Assembly: GCF_040054535.1 (NCBI RefSeq)
Contig: NC_090794.1
Span: 3,594,501 to 3,658,500 of the forward strand
Direction of reading: 5' to 3'
DNA from: Antennarius striatus
Taxonomy: Eukaryota; Chordata; Actinopteri; Lophiiformes; Antennariidae
DNA: 64,000 nucleotides
Shown: in pieces, positions 13,579 to 26,200 of the stretch
Layout: each line of letters begins with the position of its first letter
How positions within the stretch are numbered: position 1 is the stretch's first letter
Program-made: the position numbers and the translations under genes
The notes under the pieces: generated by a model
Seen by the model: only the letters and a program-made list of their open reading frames with translations
What the model was told of the DNA's origin: nothing
Databases searched by the model: none

Positions 13579-14637
13579 CACACAAAACCCACAGCTTGCC
13601 GTACATACTTATTTCCCTCACCTCAAAGTGATGCATTAAAGTCAAAAGCTGGTTCAGCTCATAAACATTTTAAACTGCTACTTAGCTAACATGCCATCTC
13701 CTCAGCAATTAAATATAACCAGCAACCTATCATGACTTCTATGTTCTGATCCACCGTGGCCCAACAATGACGTTTAATGAAATTAAACCTTAATACAAAT
13801 TCCAACAAGGCCTGCGTGATGTTTTTTTTGCAACGCTAACGTCACAGAGATGCTGTATTACTGCAGAATTCCTACTTCTTCAGGTCATTTCACACTTTTC
13901 ATCCAAGTTTTGTGGAAATCTGTCAAGTAATGAAAGGAAACGACCCCTCGAAACAAAATAGACGCTGATTAATTCAACCCCTGTTCTATTTGTTGTATAA
14001 TTATCTATAAACAGTTGAAACCCGGTCAGGGATGGGTGGTCAGGATGTGTCACATGTTTGATGGGACATTGGGTTGATGTTTCTATTAGGGACGGAGACC
14101 CTTCAAACCCCAAAGAACAACAACTGTAACCTGCTGATCTATGAAACACTAGAATGAAACTGTTCTCAGTTCATTCAAGAATCTGTAACCACTGAAGAGA
14201 CCCAGTATAACTGTGATGTTACCTATTTCCACATATAAAAGGATGCCTTTGCATCTGATTTCATTGTCAGTGATGATAGTTGCAGATGCAGTTCACACTG
14301 TTTGTTAATATCTAGTCCACATCAGTAGAAAAATTAAATATAAAAAGGTTTCTTTGAATATTCCAAGTCTGATTTGTTCAATTTTAATCCAAATAGGGAT
14401 GGAAAACGAGGTGATGCACAAATCAAATGAGCAGAAAACACTGAAAGATCCAGCAAACCAGCGGCAATTCACACACGTGATGGAGGGAGACCGCACAGAA
14501 GTGAGTGTCTTACCGATGGTGGAGATGTGAGACGGGTGAAATTCATTGTCCGTGAATCTGCAGAGCAAACATGTTTTCCCAACCCCGGAATCTCCGAGCA
14601 TCAGGAGTCGGAAGAGCACATCGTACTGCTTAGCCAT
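7086..14637 (-). CDS. rab15: Ras-related GTPase Rab15
   Basis: Small GTPase of the Rab family. Mammalian RAB15 acts on early and recycling endosomes, mainly in neurons. Seven coding exons join in frame with GT-AG introns: 14514-14637, 9024-9084, 8826-8886, 8330-8407, 7771-7860, 7380-7445 and 7086-7247. They give 213 aa (human 212). Visible motifs are the P-loop GDSGVGKT (15-22), switch-I Thr40, WDTAGQE (62-68), NKSD (121-124), ETSA (149-152) and the C-terminal CWC, a double geranylgeranylation signal. All catalytic motifs are present, so the protein should be active. The start [10 protein letters not shown] matches the mammalian N-terminus. Intron 1 is 5.4 kb and holds two long dinucleotide repeats. 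The gene is divergent from fntb, as in human. RAB15 is favoured over RAB8/10/13 by the N-terminus and the CWC end. Confidence 0.96.
11025..11097. repeat. (TG)n microsatellite
   Basis: About 36 uninterrupted TG units lie in rab15 intron 1. Confidence 0.99.
13508..13576. repeat. (CA)n microsatellite
   Basis: About 34 uninterrupted CA units lie in rab15 intron 1. They produce spurious Cys-Val and His-Thr reading frames on both strands. Confidence 0.99.
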
Positions 14638-15143
14638 GGTGTCTGTGGGTTGTCGCGTGGAATCAGAAGAGAAGAAGCTAACTCAGCTCACAAATGTCTC
14701 CCATGTTTGCTCACACAGCCAGCAGCAGGCTTCGCTTCTTTTTTTGTTCACTGATGGGTACCAGAACGAGGATGCTCCAGCCTCCCAGTCAGCCTCCAGA
14801 TTCCAGTGGGTGCGGTAAACCCCGTCAAGCTAAACGCTGGAAAGACACTTCCGGTGGTGACTACCAAAATAAGAGCCGCTGGCAATAAGAACGGTTTCGT
14901 TTCGCAGGAGGAATTAGATCGATGCTTTTCACATGTTCTTCCCATGTCTATGTAAATTTTCCTCTGGGTTCTCTAGCTTCTCCCCACCACCAAAAACATA
15001 CAACTGTTGGGAAATGGTGTGTCTAAATTGACCATCGGTGTGAATGTGAGTGTCCTTAAAAACGGCTTATACAAAGCAAATAAAATAAAACTTATTCACA
15101 GTGCATAAAGGCGATAAAAAGACATCATAATAATAGTGAAGAA

Positions 15144-15186
<43 letters not shown>

Positions 15187-15599
15187 TTTAATGTAATAGC
15201 ACCGCTTCTTGCACTATTTTATTTAATTTACACATAATAGATGAATATCAAACATTAATCGAACGCGTGTTGTGACATTTCTTGTTTAGACATCAGTGAC
15301 AATCCACAAATGAGACTAAGTACAGTATGCTGTATAATTAGACCGTAACTTTCATTGCATATAACTTTATTGTGAAAATATCGCCCAACAACTGTGTGTT
15401 AACGTGTCAATTGAGCGATTTTGAAATTTGAAGTTTGGTCCTTCGGAGCCGCCGTCGTGAGCGTAACTTCCGCCCACTCCAGCCCCAGTAGGAAGTTAGC
15501 GGAAACCAATGAAAGTAAGCGACGTTTCAAAACAAACAAATCCCCCCTATATCATCTTCTCCTTTCCTCTCCAGCACCACCAAAGTTCTTACTCTCGTC
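14638..15599. promoter_or_regulatory. Shared upstream region of rab15 and fntb (bidirectional promoter)
   Basis: The start codons of rab15 (minus) and fntb (plus) face away from each other 962 bp apart, so both promoters must lie here. ETS-like acttccgg sits near 14847-14854, on the rab15 side. CpG-containing sequence at 15440-15600 flanks fntb. An (AAT)n run (15143-15185) lies between. The divergent arrangement is the same in human. Confidence 0.65.
15143..15185. repeat. (AAT)n microsatellite
   Basis: About 14 AAT units lie between the two divergent promoters. Confidence 0.97.
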
Positions 15600-18500
15600 A
15601 TGGACGGACTACCGACGGCTTTGCGATGCTTCAGGGAGAATCACGCCGCCGAAATGTTCGTGGATGACGGGATGGAGTCGGTGACTTCCGTGGAGCAGGT
15701 GAGCGGAGCCGCAGATTAGCTCCGTTAGATCGGCGTGCTTGACGCTAACGCTGTGCTCGGGATGGAGGCGCAACCGGATGGATGTGAACCTAGAACTGTC
15801 CTGATACTTAATTTGGAATAAAAAACAAACTCGTTAACGTTGATTAGCTCACTTTTCTTTAGCTACTCTCAGTTAGCAGACTAGAGCTTTTAGCCCACAC
15901 TTAAGAGATTAAGTGTGAATTAACTTGGCTGTCACTAATGAACTTAAACGGTTAAACCGGGTTGGGACGCAGCCCGCTGGGTTTACCTTTTTTCCGTGGA
16001 TAGTGTGGTAAAATTAATCCGAATGTTCGCTAATGATCAAATGCCTTGTTTTTATTATTTCTTTCCAATACGATTGCGTGAGGATCAGCTCAAACAAACA
16101 CATCAACTTTGCACACACCAGCTGGTGAAGTGGTTTGAGATGACTGAGAAGCTGTCACTCTGAACTCTTGCAGGATTTCAAACATTTGTTTATAAATTTG
16201 TCTTAAATTTAAATAAATATCTCGATTAAATCCAGAACCAACAAAAGAAGCACGACTAAAATGACACTAAAAATGTAAGAGCGTCATTTCTCAGATGACA
16301 CAGCTGGAGCAGGGAATAATGTACTCGATTGTGAGCAGTAATCCTCCTCCTCATGGACTGGCACAACCTTGTGATGATGTCACTCTCATAGGCCGGCCCA
16401 CTCTTTATAACAGTGATGTCATATCCACCAACTGTGTGATATGATCCGGTCGGTCCCGTCCTGACACGAGATCGTCAGGCGTTTAATCCGTCATGCGTCT
16501 GATGTTTTCTGATCGCGTGGGCACAAACGGGTTTATTACGCATGTGAACGCTTTCTACCGCCGCGCTGACAACCGGTTCGAACCTGTTTCCGAGGCGTGG
16601 CGGGTGGAAATGTCAGTCTGGAGTCTGGGTTGTTGTATGTGTTCCACCAGGGAGGGGATGATCTGTTATTGTGGAATGGTGTGAATTTACCTGGACACTC
16701 GTCTGGGTGGTGGCGTGATTCGATGGTGTGATCCCAGTCATGTTGCCCCGGCGACAGCAGGCTTGGGAAGGGGGTTTTGGTCTTTTTTAATAAAGTTTTC
16801 TGTTAGCATCATAAAACTCTTCGTAATGACTAATCCTCTGCTCTCGCTTGTCCTCTTTCTACAAGAAAAAAGTGGAGCACAGCATTGAGGAGGTCATCAG
16901 TGTTTACAAGCAAATACACAGTTTACCACAGTAAGTACCAGATTCAGGTTCAAAACATGGGAGCATGTTAGCGGATTATGGGATGGGAGGAAGTCAGGGT
17001 TCGCTGCAGGAAGAGGTGCAAAGATGTTTGTATATAAATCGGTCTGAATAGATTTCAAATAGAATTGTTTTTTTTTTTGTCTTGGAAAATCATTTATTGA
17101 TCAAATATTTGTACTGTTAGCTGTTCTATTAGTGAACTATCTTCATCCCTCAGTATGTTATAAAGAGAATAAATAGCTCGGAGGAAATGTAAATCAGAAA
17201 CTAACGAGGCGACAGGAGCACAAATATGATTAGGAAAAAAATCCTTGCGTCAAGAAGATGATTGTTAATTTGTTTGGACCGGAGTTTACCGGGTTCTTTT
17301 ACTAATGAGTGTTTTCCGTTGTCAGAATTGCTGTCAGATCAGAATACCATTGTGTTTTATATTGATGACGACGATGGAAGGCTTAAATGTGACTTCTCTG
17401 TCCTCTGATTGGTCCTCAGGCCAACGTTGCTGCGGGAACAGCATTATCAATATCTCAAGAAGGGCTTACGTCACCTATCAGACGCTTACGAGGTAGGGCG
17501 TCACACACACACACAGACACACACACACATTTTTTTCTCAGATGTGCAATTAACCCAGAGAATTCTTCTTCCTGTTTTTCTGTAACGTGTATTTGTGTCT
17601 GTGTGTGTGTTGTGTTGTCTAGTGTCTGGATGCCAGCAGACCGTGGCTTTGCTTCTGGATTCTTCACAGTCTGGAGTTACTAGAGGAGCCTATTCCTGCT
17701 GCCATCGCCTCGGAGTGAGTCACACAGGATCCGGATCCGGATCTAGATCTGGATCTGGATCCAGTCCGTAGACTGTCTACACTTCCTCCTTCTCTTCCTG
17801 TTACGCATTCTTTCCGTCACGTCTTACTTTCTCTGTCCTTTCCTCTCCAGTGTGTGTCAGTTTCTGGCCCACTGTCAGAGCCCCACGGGTGGTTTTGCTG
17901 GAGGTCCGGGGCAACACGCCCACCTGGCACCGACCTACGCCGCCGTCAACGCCCTGTGTATCATCGGCACAGAGGAGGCCTACAACGTTATAAACAGGTA
18001 CAGACGCACGCTACACCGCCATGGAATGACGTCAGGGTGAAAGAAAATGAACTTAATGCCAATGGATGTATCTCCCTCTTCATCCCCATCACCTCCTCCT
18101 CCTCTCCAGGGAGAAGCTGCTAGACTTCCTCTGGTCAGTGAAGCAGCCAGACGGCTCCTTTGTGATGCACATCGGAGGGGAGGTGGACGTCAGGTACAAA
18201 TACGTATATAATATATATTTGTTGCATGAGAGTTCAGTTATTTTATTAGAGTTAGTCAAATTTCTGGGTGGAGCTGCAGGGTTTGAACAAGTAGCTTTGA
18301 GGTGTCGGCTTCTGTATCCACAAAGAGCATCAGCAGTCAGTTTGTGTTTCCTGTTGGGCCTCGGGTGGGGGGGGGCAGCTGACAGACGCCTCAGAGGAAC
18401 GAGTCAGATTTAAAAAGACTCCTGTCGTTATTTTAATCGATTCGACGACTCTCAAACTTCAGACCTGCCTCCCGGCGCTCAGTGTAATGTGTCCCCTTTC

Positions 18501-20737
18501 CGCTGCTGGCCATATGCGACTTCTGCGGTGATGTTTACCATAATAACAGAATACTGTGTGTCACCACAAACACGTCGGACCTGTGGGATCACCGCTCTGC
18601 TGTTACAAAGTCATCAAAAGAGGATTTTTCTTGCAGGAGTGCATATTGTGCAGCTGCTGTAGCGTCCCTCACAAACATTATCACGCCCAAACTGTTCCAG
18701 GACACGACTAACTGGATCCTCAGGTACGACCCCCCCCCCCCCCCCCCCGCCGCCGCTGTTGCCGTATGAGTCTGTTTTTTATGCCTTCATTTCTCCATGA
18801 ACCAGGAAGTCTGAGTGACTGTTTCTTTTGTCTGCAGCTGTCAGAACTGGGAGGGGGGCCTGAGCGGCGTGCCGGGTTTGGAGGCTCACGGCGGCTACAC
18901 CTTCTGTGGTACCGCCGCCCTCGTCATCCTGGGCAAAGAACACATGTTGGATGTCAAAGCCTTGCTGGTGAGAAACTGACGACACTTTATTTTGTACGTC
19001 TCCTACAGTCATGAAGTTATATTTTCACTCCTGGAAAACATCCCACCCTTCTGCAAACAGTCGCACTGAAACACGCTCAAGGCCCAAACACACGCCCACA
19101 GAACACACACCCTCCACAAATACGTTTACCCCCAGTGAAAGTCTATAGACGTGGCTTTATTTCTTGTAAATGAAGTCATGATCTTGTCCTCGATCGAGCG
19201 ATTCCAGAGGAGACGCGCTTCATAAAAGCTCCAGAAGGAAGAAGTATTGATCCAGGGATCGTTAACAAGATTTATTTTCAAATATGACGAAACGATCGGG
19301 AGGAAAGCACGGACGTTTGTCCTCTTTTTTTTTCCTTTTGGGTTTGAAGAGGCAACATCCAAGTAATTTCAGTAAAAACCATTTGAATTCCAGAAATAAC
19401 GCCTCTCAGAGTCGATTGGACTTCAACCTCGCTCGTCCAAACATTCGGCGTGTTTTTGATCGTGTTGACGGTGTTTGTGTCGTCTGTCCTCCCTCCTCCC
19501 CCAGCGGTGGGTGGTCAGCAGGCAGATGCGGTTCGAAGGAGGCTTCCAGGGCCGCTGTAACAAACTGGTGGATGGCTGCTACTCCTTCTGGCAGGCTGGA
19601 CTCCTGCCTCTACTCCACAGAGCCTTATTCAAAGAAGGTACCGAGTCTTCAGCAGCAGCTGGAAAATCAGCCAAGAAATGTTCTTTTGCACATAATTAAT
19701 TCCTTAAGGATGATTTAATTGTATTTTTATTTTGGAGTAAATCATGTTTAACAATGATATGATGGATCCCGTTGGATCAGTGTTCACGTTAAATGTGGCG
19801 TTTATATTCTCGTGCATCTGCATTTTCTGCTTCCAGCCGTCACGCGCTGCAGGAAATTCTATCTTATTTGCAAGCGTCGCTTGAAATGCATCACGCAGCA
19901 GGAAGAGAAGAAAAAAATCAATTTTTGAATGATGAGTATATTTTTCAAACTAAAGGACTGTAATGAGCGTAAAACGTCTGCCTGCAGGAGAGTCGGAGCT
20001 GAGTCGGCAGCGCTGGATGTTCGAGCAGCAGGCCTTGCAGGAGTACATCCTCCTGTGCTGTCAGAACCCAACAGGGGGCCTCGTGGATAAGCCTGGCAAG
20101 TCAGTCCCACACCATCTGGACACACACACACACACACCCACAAACACGGCTTCACATTGAGGCGTCACATGGTTTCCCTCACGCCACATGGCTGTCCTGC
20201 TTTCTTGTTCTTCACGAGTCCAGGTCCAGAGATTTCTACCACACATGTTACTGCCTGAGCGGACTGTCCATAGCGCAGCACTTTGGAAACATGGGCCTCC
20301 ACGACGAGATGATCCTCGGCAGGGAGGAGAACAGATTGGTGAGGCCCGGAGGGAGAGATGGGCGGATTAATTCAGAGGTGGATTAGAACGCGTTCCCGAT
20401 ACGAACGGGAATGATTTCAGGGGAAAGAGATGAAACCTCAGAGGAGAAAACAGTCAATTTTTGAGTGTTTTGGTGGAAAAACATGCAGATAAATGCAGCA
20501 AAAGTCATTCAGAAATTACATTTAGTGATTGAATGTCTTCTGTTTTGTTTTTTTTGCCTTCGCCTGCAGGCTCCAACTCATCCCATTTACAACATTTGTC
20601 CAGAGAAGGTGGCTCAGGCCCTGCAGTTCTTTCTCCAGCTGCCCGTCCCTGAAGAAAAAGAGCAACCAGGATCCTCCGCCGACAGTCCATCGGCCGCCGC
20701 CGCCGCCACATTGGAATCAGCTGACTGTCAGTCCTAG
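15600..20737 (+). CDS. fntb: Protein farnesyltransferase subunit beta
   Basis: Catalytic beta subunit of farnesyltransferase; with FNTA it transfers farnesyl from farnesyl diphosphate to CaaX cysteines (Ras, lamins) in the cytosol. Twelve exons join with GT-AG introns: 15600-15698, 16866-16930, 17420-17492, 17623-17714, 17851-17997, 18110-18193, 18637-18723, 18838-18967, 19505-19637, 19988-20099, 20224-20338 and 20570-20737. They give 434 aa (human 437). The alpha/alpha-barrel GG repeats are clear (GGFAGGPGQ, GGLSGVPG, GGFQGRC, GGLVDKPGK). The zinc ligands Asp282, Cys284 (in LVDGCYSFW) and His347 (in RDFYHTCYC) are all present, each 15 residues before the mammalian number, so the enzyme should be active. 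The first exon is shorter than in mammals, and its MDGLPTAL start is read from the sequence only. The C-terminus has a short alanine run. Confidence 0.97.
17727..17762. repeat. fntb: Self-complementary (GGATCY)6 repeat next to a splice donor
   Basis: Six 6-bp units (GGATCC or GGATCT, one AGATCT) begin 12 bp after the exon 4 border of fntb. The unit is palindromic, so the RNA or DNA could fold on itself. Confidence 0.95.
18730..18748. repeat. fntb: Poly-C tract in fntb intron 7
   Basis: Nineteen consecutive C residues begin six bases after the exon 7 border and are followed by GCC units. The intron is only 114 bp. The exact length may be a sequencing uncertainty. Confidence 0.9.
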
Positions 20738-21010
20738 TTAGGTTTCCGTAGAAACGTCGCAGCGGGCGAACCGGCCTCCACTTGGGGAGCGGACTCGAAC
20801 CATCAAACGACAGCCGGGTCAGATGTTAAGTCGAGCTGAAAGCAGCGCTCGGACCAGTCGACCCTCAAAGGCGGGGTTTTTGGACCGGGGTCGGGTGGAT
20901 ACGTGTCAGCAGCGGCGTGTGGAGAGCTTCACATTCAGCCGAGTCCTTTTGCTCTCAATGGCTTTTTGTTGTTTCCTTCTCTGAAATAAAAGTGTCTAAG
21001 TTAATAAACA
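20738..21010 (+). other. fntb: fntb 3' untranslated region with two poly(A) signals
   Basis: Canonical AATAAA hexamers lie at 20985-20990 and 21003-21008, about 250 bp after the stop codon. They are the only clear plus-strand signals before the max 3' end, so the transcript most likely ends near 21020. Confidence 0.7.
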
Positions 21011-21029
21011 TTTATAGCACTTTTAATGT

Positions 21030-21744
21030 CGTTTTTGAAGTCATTGGTTGCCAACTGTTTTCAGAGCAGCGAAAATGTAGAAGTAGGATACTCTATTGAT
21101 GTCTTAAGTGGAACACTCAGAGAGGTTAAGATTTCAGTCACCTACAGAAACTGAATTATCTGGGTTGGAATCATGTTTACGAAAACCAGAAGTGAAATGA
21201 AGTCCGACAGAGGATGGTCAGACTGATTTGACTACTCAGTTAAAACTACATTTATTTGTAGGCTGACTCCAATATTTATAATCAAACACATTTTAATTCG
21301 ATTTAAATTGAGACAATTGAAGTAGTGCTTTACTCAAGAGTAACCAGATTCCTCTACAAAACACCAGAAAAAGACAACAGAAATTCTAATCTTTGTCAAA
21401 AGGAGCTTTTGCCTAATCAAATAATGTTGATGATTTGTCAATCTACATTCCATACAAACAGGATCGTTTCAGGCTGTTCCTGTCTGCATTAAGGACACAA
21501 ACTCATTATTAACCATCTGCACACCACAAACTGGTCAGATTCACCCAACTTGTCTAATCGAACAATACACAAAAGAAAAATCTAATCCCAAGTTTATCCT
21601 GCCCCCAGTCTTAATCTCAGACATCTGTGCGTCACTGGAAACGAGAAAAACCTGACAGTTGGTGTCCGGTCCTCAACGCCTCGGGGCAGCCATCATGCAG
21701 GTCGGACGGAAGGCGTTTGACAGATCAATAAATCACGGCGACAG
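21030..21744. other. Intergenic gap between convergent fntb and max
   Basis: AT-rich spacer of about 0.7 kb between the 3' ends of two convergent genes. No exon, repeat family or regulatory motif was recognised. Confidence 0.6.
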
Positions 21745-22581
21745 CTTGAAAGGATAAAATAGTTTATTTTATAGTCTCATAGTAAAGGTAGGCCTCAACT
21801 TGCAAGACAATTGTTGGCAGTATGTACAACATACTTGTAACTTCCATGGAATGGAATCGGACAAACAAAGACCTTTTACACTAATTATATCCTCCTAAAT
21901 GGAAAGAAAATAGAAACAATATACATACACACACATTTCCTAGACACGCAAAATGCATCCTTTTCTCCTCGGGGGGGGGGGGGTCTTGGGGGTGGGCTTC
22001 AGCAACATTGATTTTTACCGTGTAAAGCACAACACATCAGCAAGGACTCTTTTTAGTCCTCGCGCTGTAAAAAAATGGGATCTACCTTTGACATTCAATA
22101 ACTATTTCATACCCTTAAGGAAAAAACTACATGTGACAAATTGGCATTTTTTCCCCATAAATTGTGATTACTACAAAAATGCATAACATACTTTTGTACT
22201 TAAACATCCAATCAATGCTTTTTTTTATAATATATAAAACGAGATGCCTAACGTATTCAGCCACCTAAAGTCATTCAACTACTTCAAGCTAAAGGACGAA
22301 ATACGATACAAGTTTAGGAATATTCTCCTTTCAAAACATCAAATTTCATCATGTTTTCTTCTTTTTGTTCTTTTTCGTTTTTGTTTTTTTTTTTAAATCG
22401 TGTGTTAACAAAACGTTTCGGGGCAGAAAATATCTGCGATCCGGTGGGCCTGAGGTGGGTATCGCTTCAACACTTAGCTTCAAAAGAATCTTCACATTCT
22501 TAAAAGTGGAAAAAAGTCAGCTGCAAACGCTTGATTCTGGTTATTTTAAAAAGGTAAACTTCTCCAGGATCATTTATCTAG

Positions 22582-22676
<95 letters not shown>

Positions 22677-23265
22677 TCAAAGTTTTTTTTTTTTAAAATC
22701 AAGAATAACAAAGTAAACAAAAACAAAAAATATATATAATATCGCAGTGCTTGGAGAAGTATGCCTGCCATGCCCCTCGCCCACTCCCAAAAACCCACTG
22801 GGGAGGAAGGAGGGCTCTACTGAGGGGGACATAAAAAGCATCGAGTCCTTAAGTAGCCAAGCTGCCTCTTTTTGGGTTTTGGATGGTTGACATTGCTAGA
22901 GAGAAAAAACCAAAGACAGAAAGCCGCAGAAAAGGGGAGAAAGTGGGGGATGGGGGTGGAGAAAACAATCTAAAGCTCTCTGGATGGATCGAAGAGGTCG
23001 CCCCCCCGCCGTGCTGGTTTCCTCCCTCCTCTGTCTGGAGATCGGGTGAGAAGCTTGTGAGGAGGTTTGAGGGGTCGTGAGTCTCCAGTACCGGCCGACC
23101 CATTAATTGAGAGGGGGGCTCTGAGGGTGGGGGTAGGAGTTGTTTTGGGGAGGGGAGAGGTCGATGAGCCTTGACAGGTTTTGGAGGCTGCGTTGATTCC
23201 CTCCCTCCCGCCCTCCCTTGTGCCTCGCTGTCTCGACCTTGACCGGGTTGGGACAGCCGACCTCT
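21745..23265 (-). other. max: max 3' untranslated region
   Basis: Non-coding sequence follows the max stop codon. A minus-strand AATAAA (TTTATT at 21763-21768) gives a 3' UTR of about 1.5 kb. It contains a long (TG)n run (22584-22671), which appears as CA repeats in the transcript. Confidence 0.6.
22584..22671. repeat. (TG)n microsatellite in the max 3' UTR
   Basis: About 43 uninterrupted TG units. In the max transcript it reads as (CA)n, a known binding platform for hnRNP L-type proteins; any such role here is inferred. Confidence 0.98.
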
Positions 23266-26200
23266 CTAGGTGGCCTCCACGCGCAGCTTCTTCCTGTTGG
23301 GGGGCTCCTCGGCCTCTGACTCGGAGCTGGAGTCGGAGCCCCCGTCGAACGCCGACACGGCGCTGCCTTTGGGGTTGGTGTACAAGCTGCTGTCGGAGGA
23401 CGAGTAGTTGGCCTGGAGCTGGGTGGAGCCCTTCACCTTCTCCAGAGCGCGAACTGAAACACACAGGACGACAAGGGGCGTGAACGGAGGGGGACACACA
23501 CGACGGGATTTCAAAGTGATGTTGGGGGGGGGGGGGTTATATCTGACAAAACAGCTCCCCTGACAAAACAGCCTAAACACATGGGACTTGAGATCAGACG
23601 ACGCTCGAGTTTGAATGATCAGATTCTGCTTTTTGGCGCCCACTTACAAACACAAAAACAAACGTTTAGCGTGACCTTTACCGTAGGTCACCAGGGCGAG
23701 GAGCCATCGGAATGCTAGCTAGCTGAGCTATGTTGGCTAATCCAGCCTTTGTTTTAGTGTCGGTAAACTTGCTGCTAGCGTTAGCAATCTGCAGACGTTC
23801 AAACACACCTCGTCGGTTGTGGGAGTTCCACTGTTTCCACTCAAAGCTTTTAGCTACTGGTCGTCAAACATTCAATCGTGGAGACGTGAAAAACAGAAGC
23901 CTCGCAAACGCCACAGAAACAGAACCATAATTTAAACAGAATGCAATTTAAAATGTCTTTTAAGTTTTAGAACCGGTTACTCATGCCCAACCCCAACAGA
24001 GGTGCAGCCTGAACACATTATTTTCTAGCTAATCTGGTTCACGAGCATTCTTTACTCAATTTCTTTATTTTCCTATAAAAGAGTTTGTGATATTTGTTAC
24101 TGTCCTGACCTGCAGATTTAACTCTGAACACCGGGTTAAAAACTATACATATGAAACAGTTTTAACCATAAATAAATGTTTTGTTCAACCGAGATTTTAA
24201 ACTATTTTAATGCAATTACAGCAGTACCTTGAGTTAATCCATTCTGGGACTGAGTTTGTAAGTCAAACAACTTGTAACTCAAGAGTTTCCCTATTTAAAA
24301 TATAAAATCATTTTAATCCATTCCAGCCTTGGAAAAAAAACAAACTCCCTAAATTATGAAAAAACAACAACAACAACAACAAAACATTTATCAACCAATA
24401 GACGTGCAGGCTTTACTTTTGCATGATTAATTATATAAAGGTTACACAAACGATGATAATGTATGAAAAACACAAAAGTCCCGATCACACATGAGCTACG
24501 TCTTTTACTCCACCAACAAGAATAAGATCCGGTCTCAGCTGATGGGAGTTTGGATTTTATCTCGTGTGTCCAACAAAAATATGGACAGAGCGACGGCTCG
24601 TATCTCAAGGTACTAGTGTATTAGTTAAACAGATACACCACACAGATGTAGTAAAACATGTGGGATACCTTGCTGCTCCAGCAGAGCGTTCTGCCTCTTC
24701 AGGTCGTCGATGTCCTGCTGGTGCGTGTGGTTTTTTCGCCTCATGTACTGGATGTACTCTGTGGCTTTGTCTAGGATTTGAGCTCGAGACGCCTGTTTGG
24801 TAGACTGCTGTTAGTGACACATGCAGAAATTGAAGCAATGACGCAAGTATACAGAGATCTTTTCACTCACACGTCTAAAACACACACACACACACACAAA
24901 AAACATCTGTTCCCAAATATGATGCAACAAAAACCAGGCCGAACAAAGACGCGCCTTAAACTCCCAACGACTGCAGGGAAATCTAGGACAACTCGGTGTT
25001 TCTGCACAGCCTGCTTTCTTTTCAACGCTCAAAAACCTTCAGCACTCCTGACATTTGCAGGCCAGGAGACATTATGGGGTGTTTCACCCTTACAGGAACA
25101 AAAAGGAGTGCTGGAGTCTGTTCTGACCGACTGCTCCAAAATGTTACAGCATTTCACACATGCTTGCATATCACAGAATCAGGCTAACATCGCCTACAAC
25201 ACCTCCCCGTCTGTCATATCACAATGCAGTAAATAGTTAACATTTAAACTCCTCTGAGGTCGCTCATCAACAGTCGTTCAGGTAACACAATGGCAGTTTA
25301 GTCAACAGATCTATTGTTGGTTGTTACAGAAGTGGTTGGTTTGCCTGACGGAATATTTATGATTTCACTTGAGGAGAGGCGTGAACGCTGGTGAAACTTC
25401 CTGGAAACGCTCCAATAATCGACTGGCTGAGTGACGATGATGGAGGAAAGCACGGTTCAGACAAATAAAACCCATCCAACTGTTAAGTGTGACCGTAAGG
25501 ACCACCATTGGTTTAAATTATATGCTCGTGTAAATTTCATAAAATGATACTGATGGGATGTCTAGAGAAAATAATGAAACACGAGTCTTTTAAATTTCAA
25601 CATTTCATTCCGTTCCAAGAAGGAACAAAAGTTTGGTGCCCAGCCTTGACCAACTATTCATATTCTGTTCTGCTTGTTTTAGCAGTCTTAAAAAAAGAAG
25701 GATGCTGGACCTAAATCTGGCAATATGGACCAGGAAGAGAGACGTAATGAGACAGTGTTTTATAAATGAACACCAAACAACTATGGCCTCGTCTCATGAA
25801 CCAACTGCCTTCACGCTGCATCAGGTTCCTTAAAAGAAAGATAAACCACAGCGGCTCCAAACGCTCAGTAGCACAGATGTCAAAACAGGAAAAGAGTAAC
25901 AGAATGTCTTCATAATAACTTCCTGACTCTGGTCCCAAGTTATTTAGACGATGCTGCCATCTCAACGCTAACCTGCCCTCCACCCAAACAGCAAAGGAAC
26001 AACTTTGCATGTACTGGAAATGAACTAACACCTAGCTCACGCAGAACATTAAACACTTCAAGTGACATACTTAACCTTTTAGCAAACACATAGCAATATA
26101 CAAGTTGTAAAATATCTTACATGAGTCATTTGTGTGCCTGAGGACCTGTCAGGCTGAGCTTTACCAACCTTTTCTCCCTGAAGGGCAGGTACCGAGTCCC

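Larger units (their letters stand above)
9085..14513 (-). other. rab15: rab15 intron 1 (5.4 kb)
   Basis: The intron separates the P-loop exon from the switch exon. It contains a (TG)n run, a (CA)n run and a small perfect hairpin (12554-12576). Nothing that looks like an additional exon was found. The many reading frames in it are made of repeat or random sequence. Confidence 0.8.

Noticed and set aside
13293-13645. His-Thr and Cys-Val rich frames on both strands
   Set aside because: They come from the (CA)n microsatellite, not from a gene.
22970-23497. Long minus-strand frame next to max exon 5
   Set aside because: It is a shifted-frame shadow of the max terminal exon and 3' UTR; the true frame ends at 23266.
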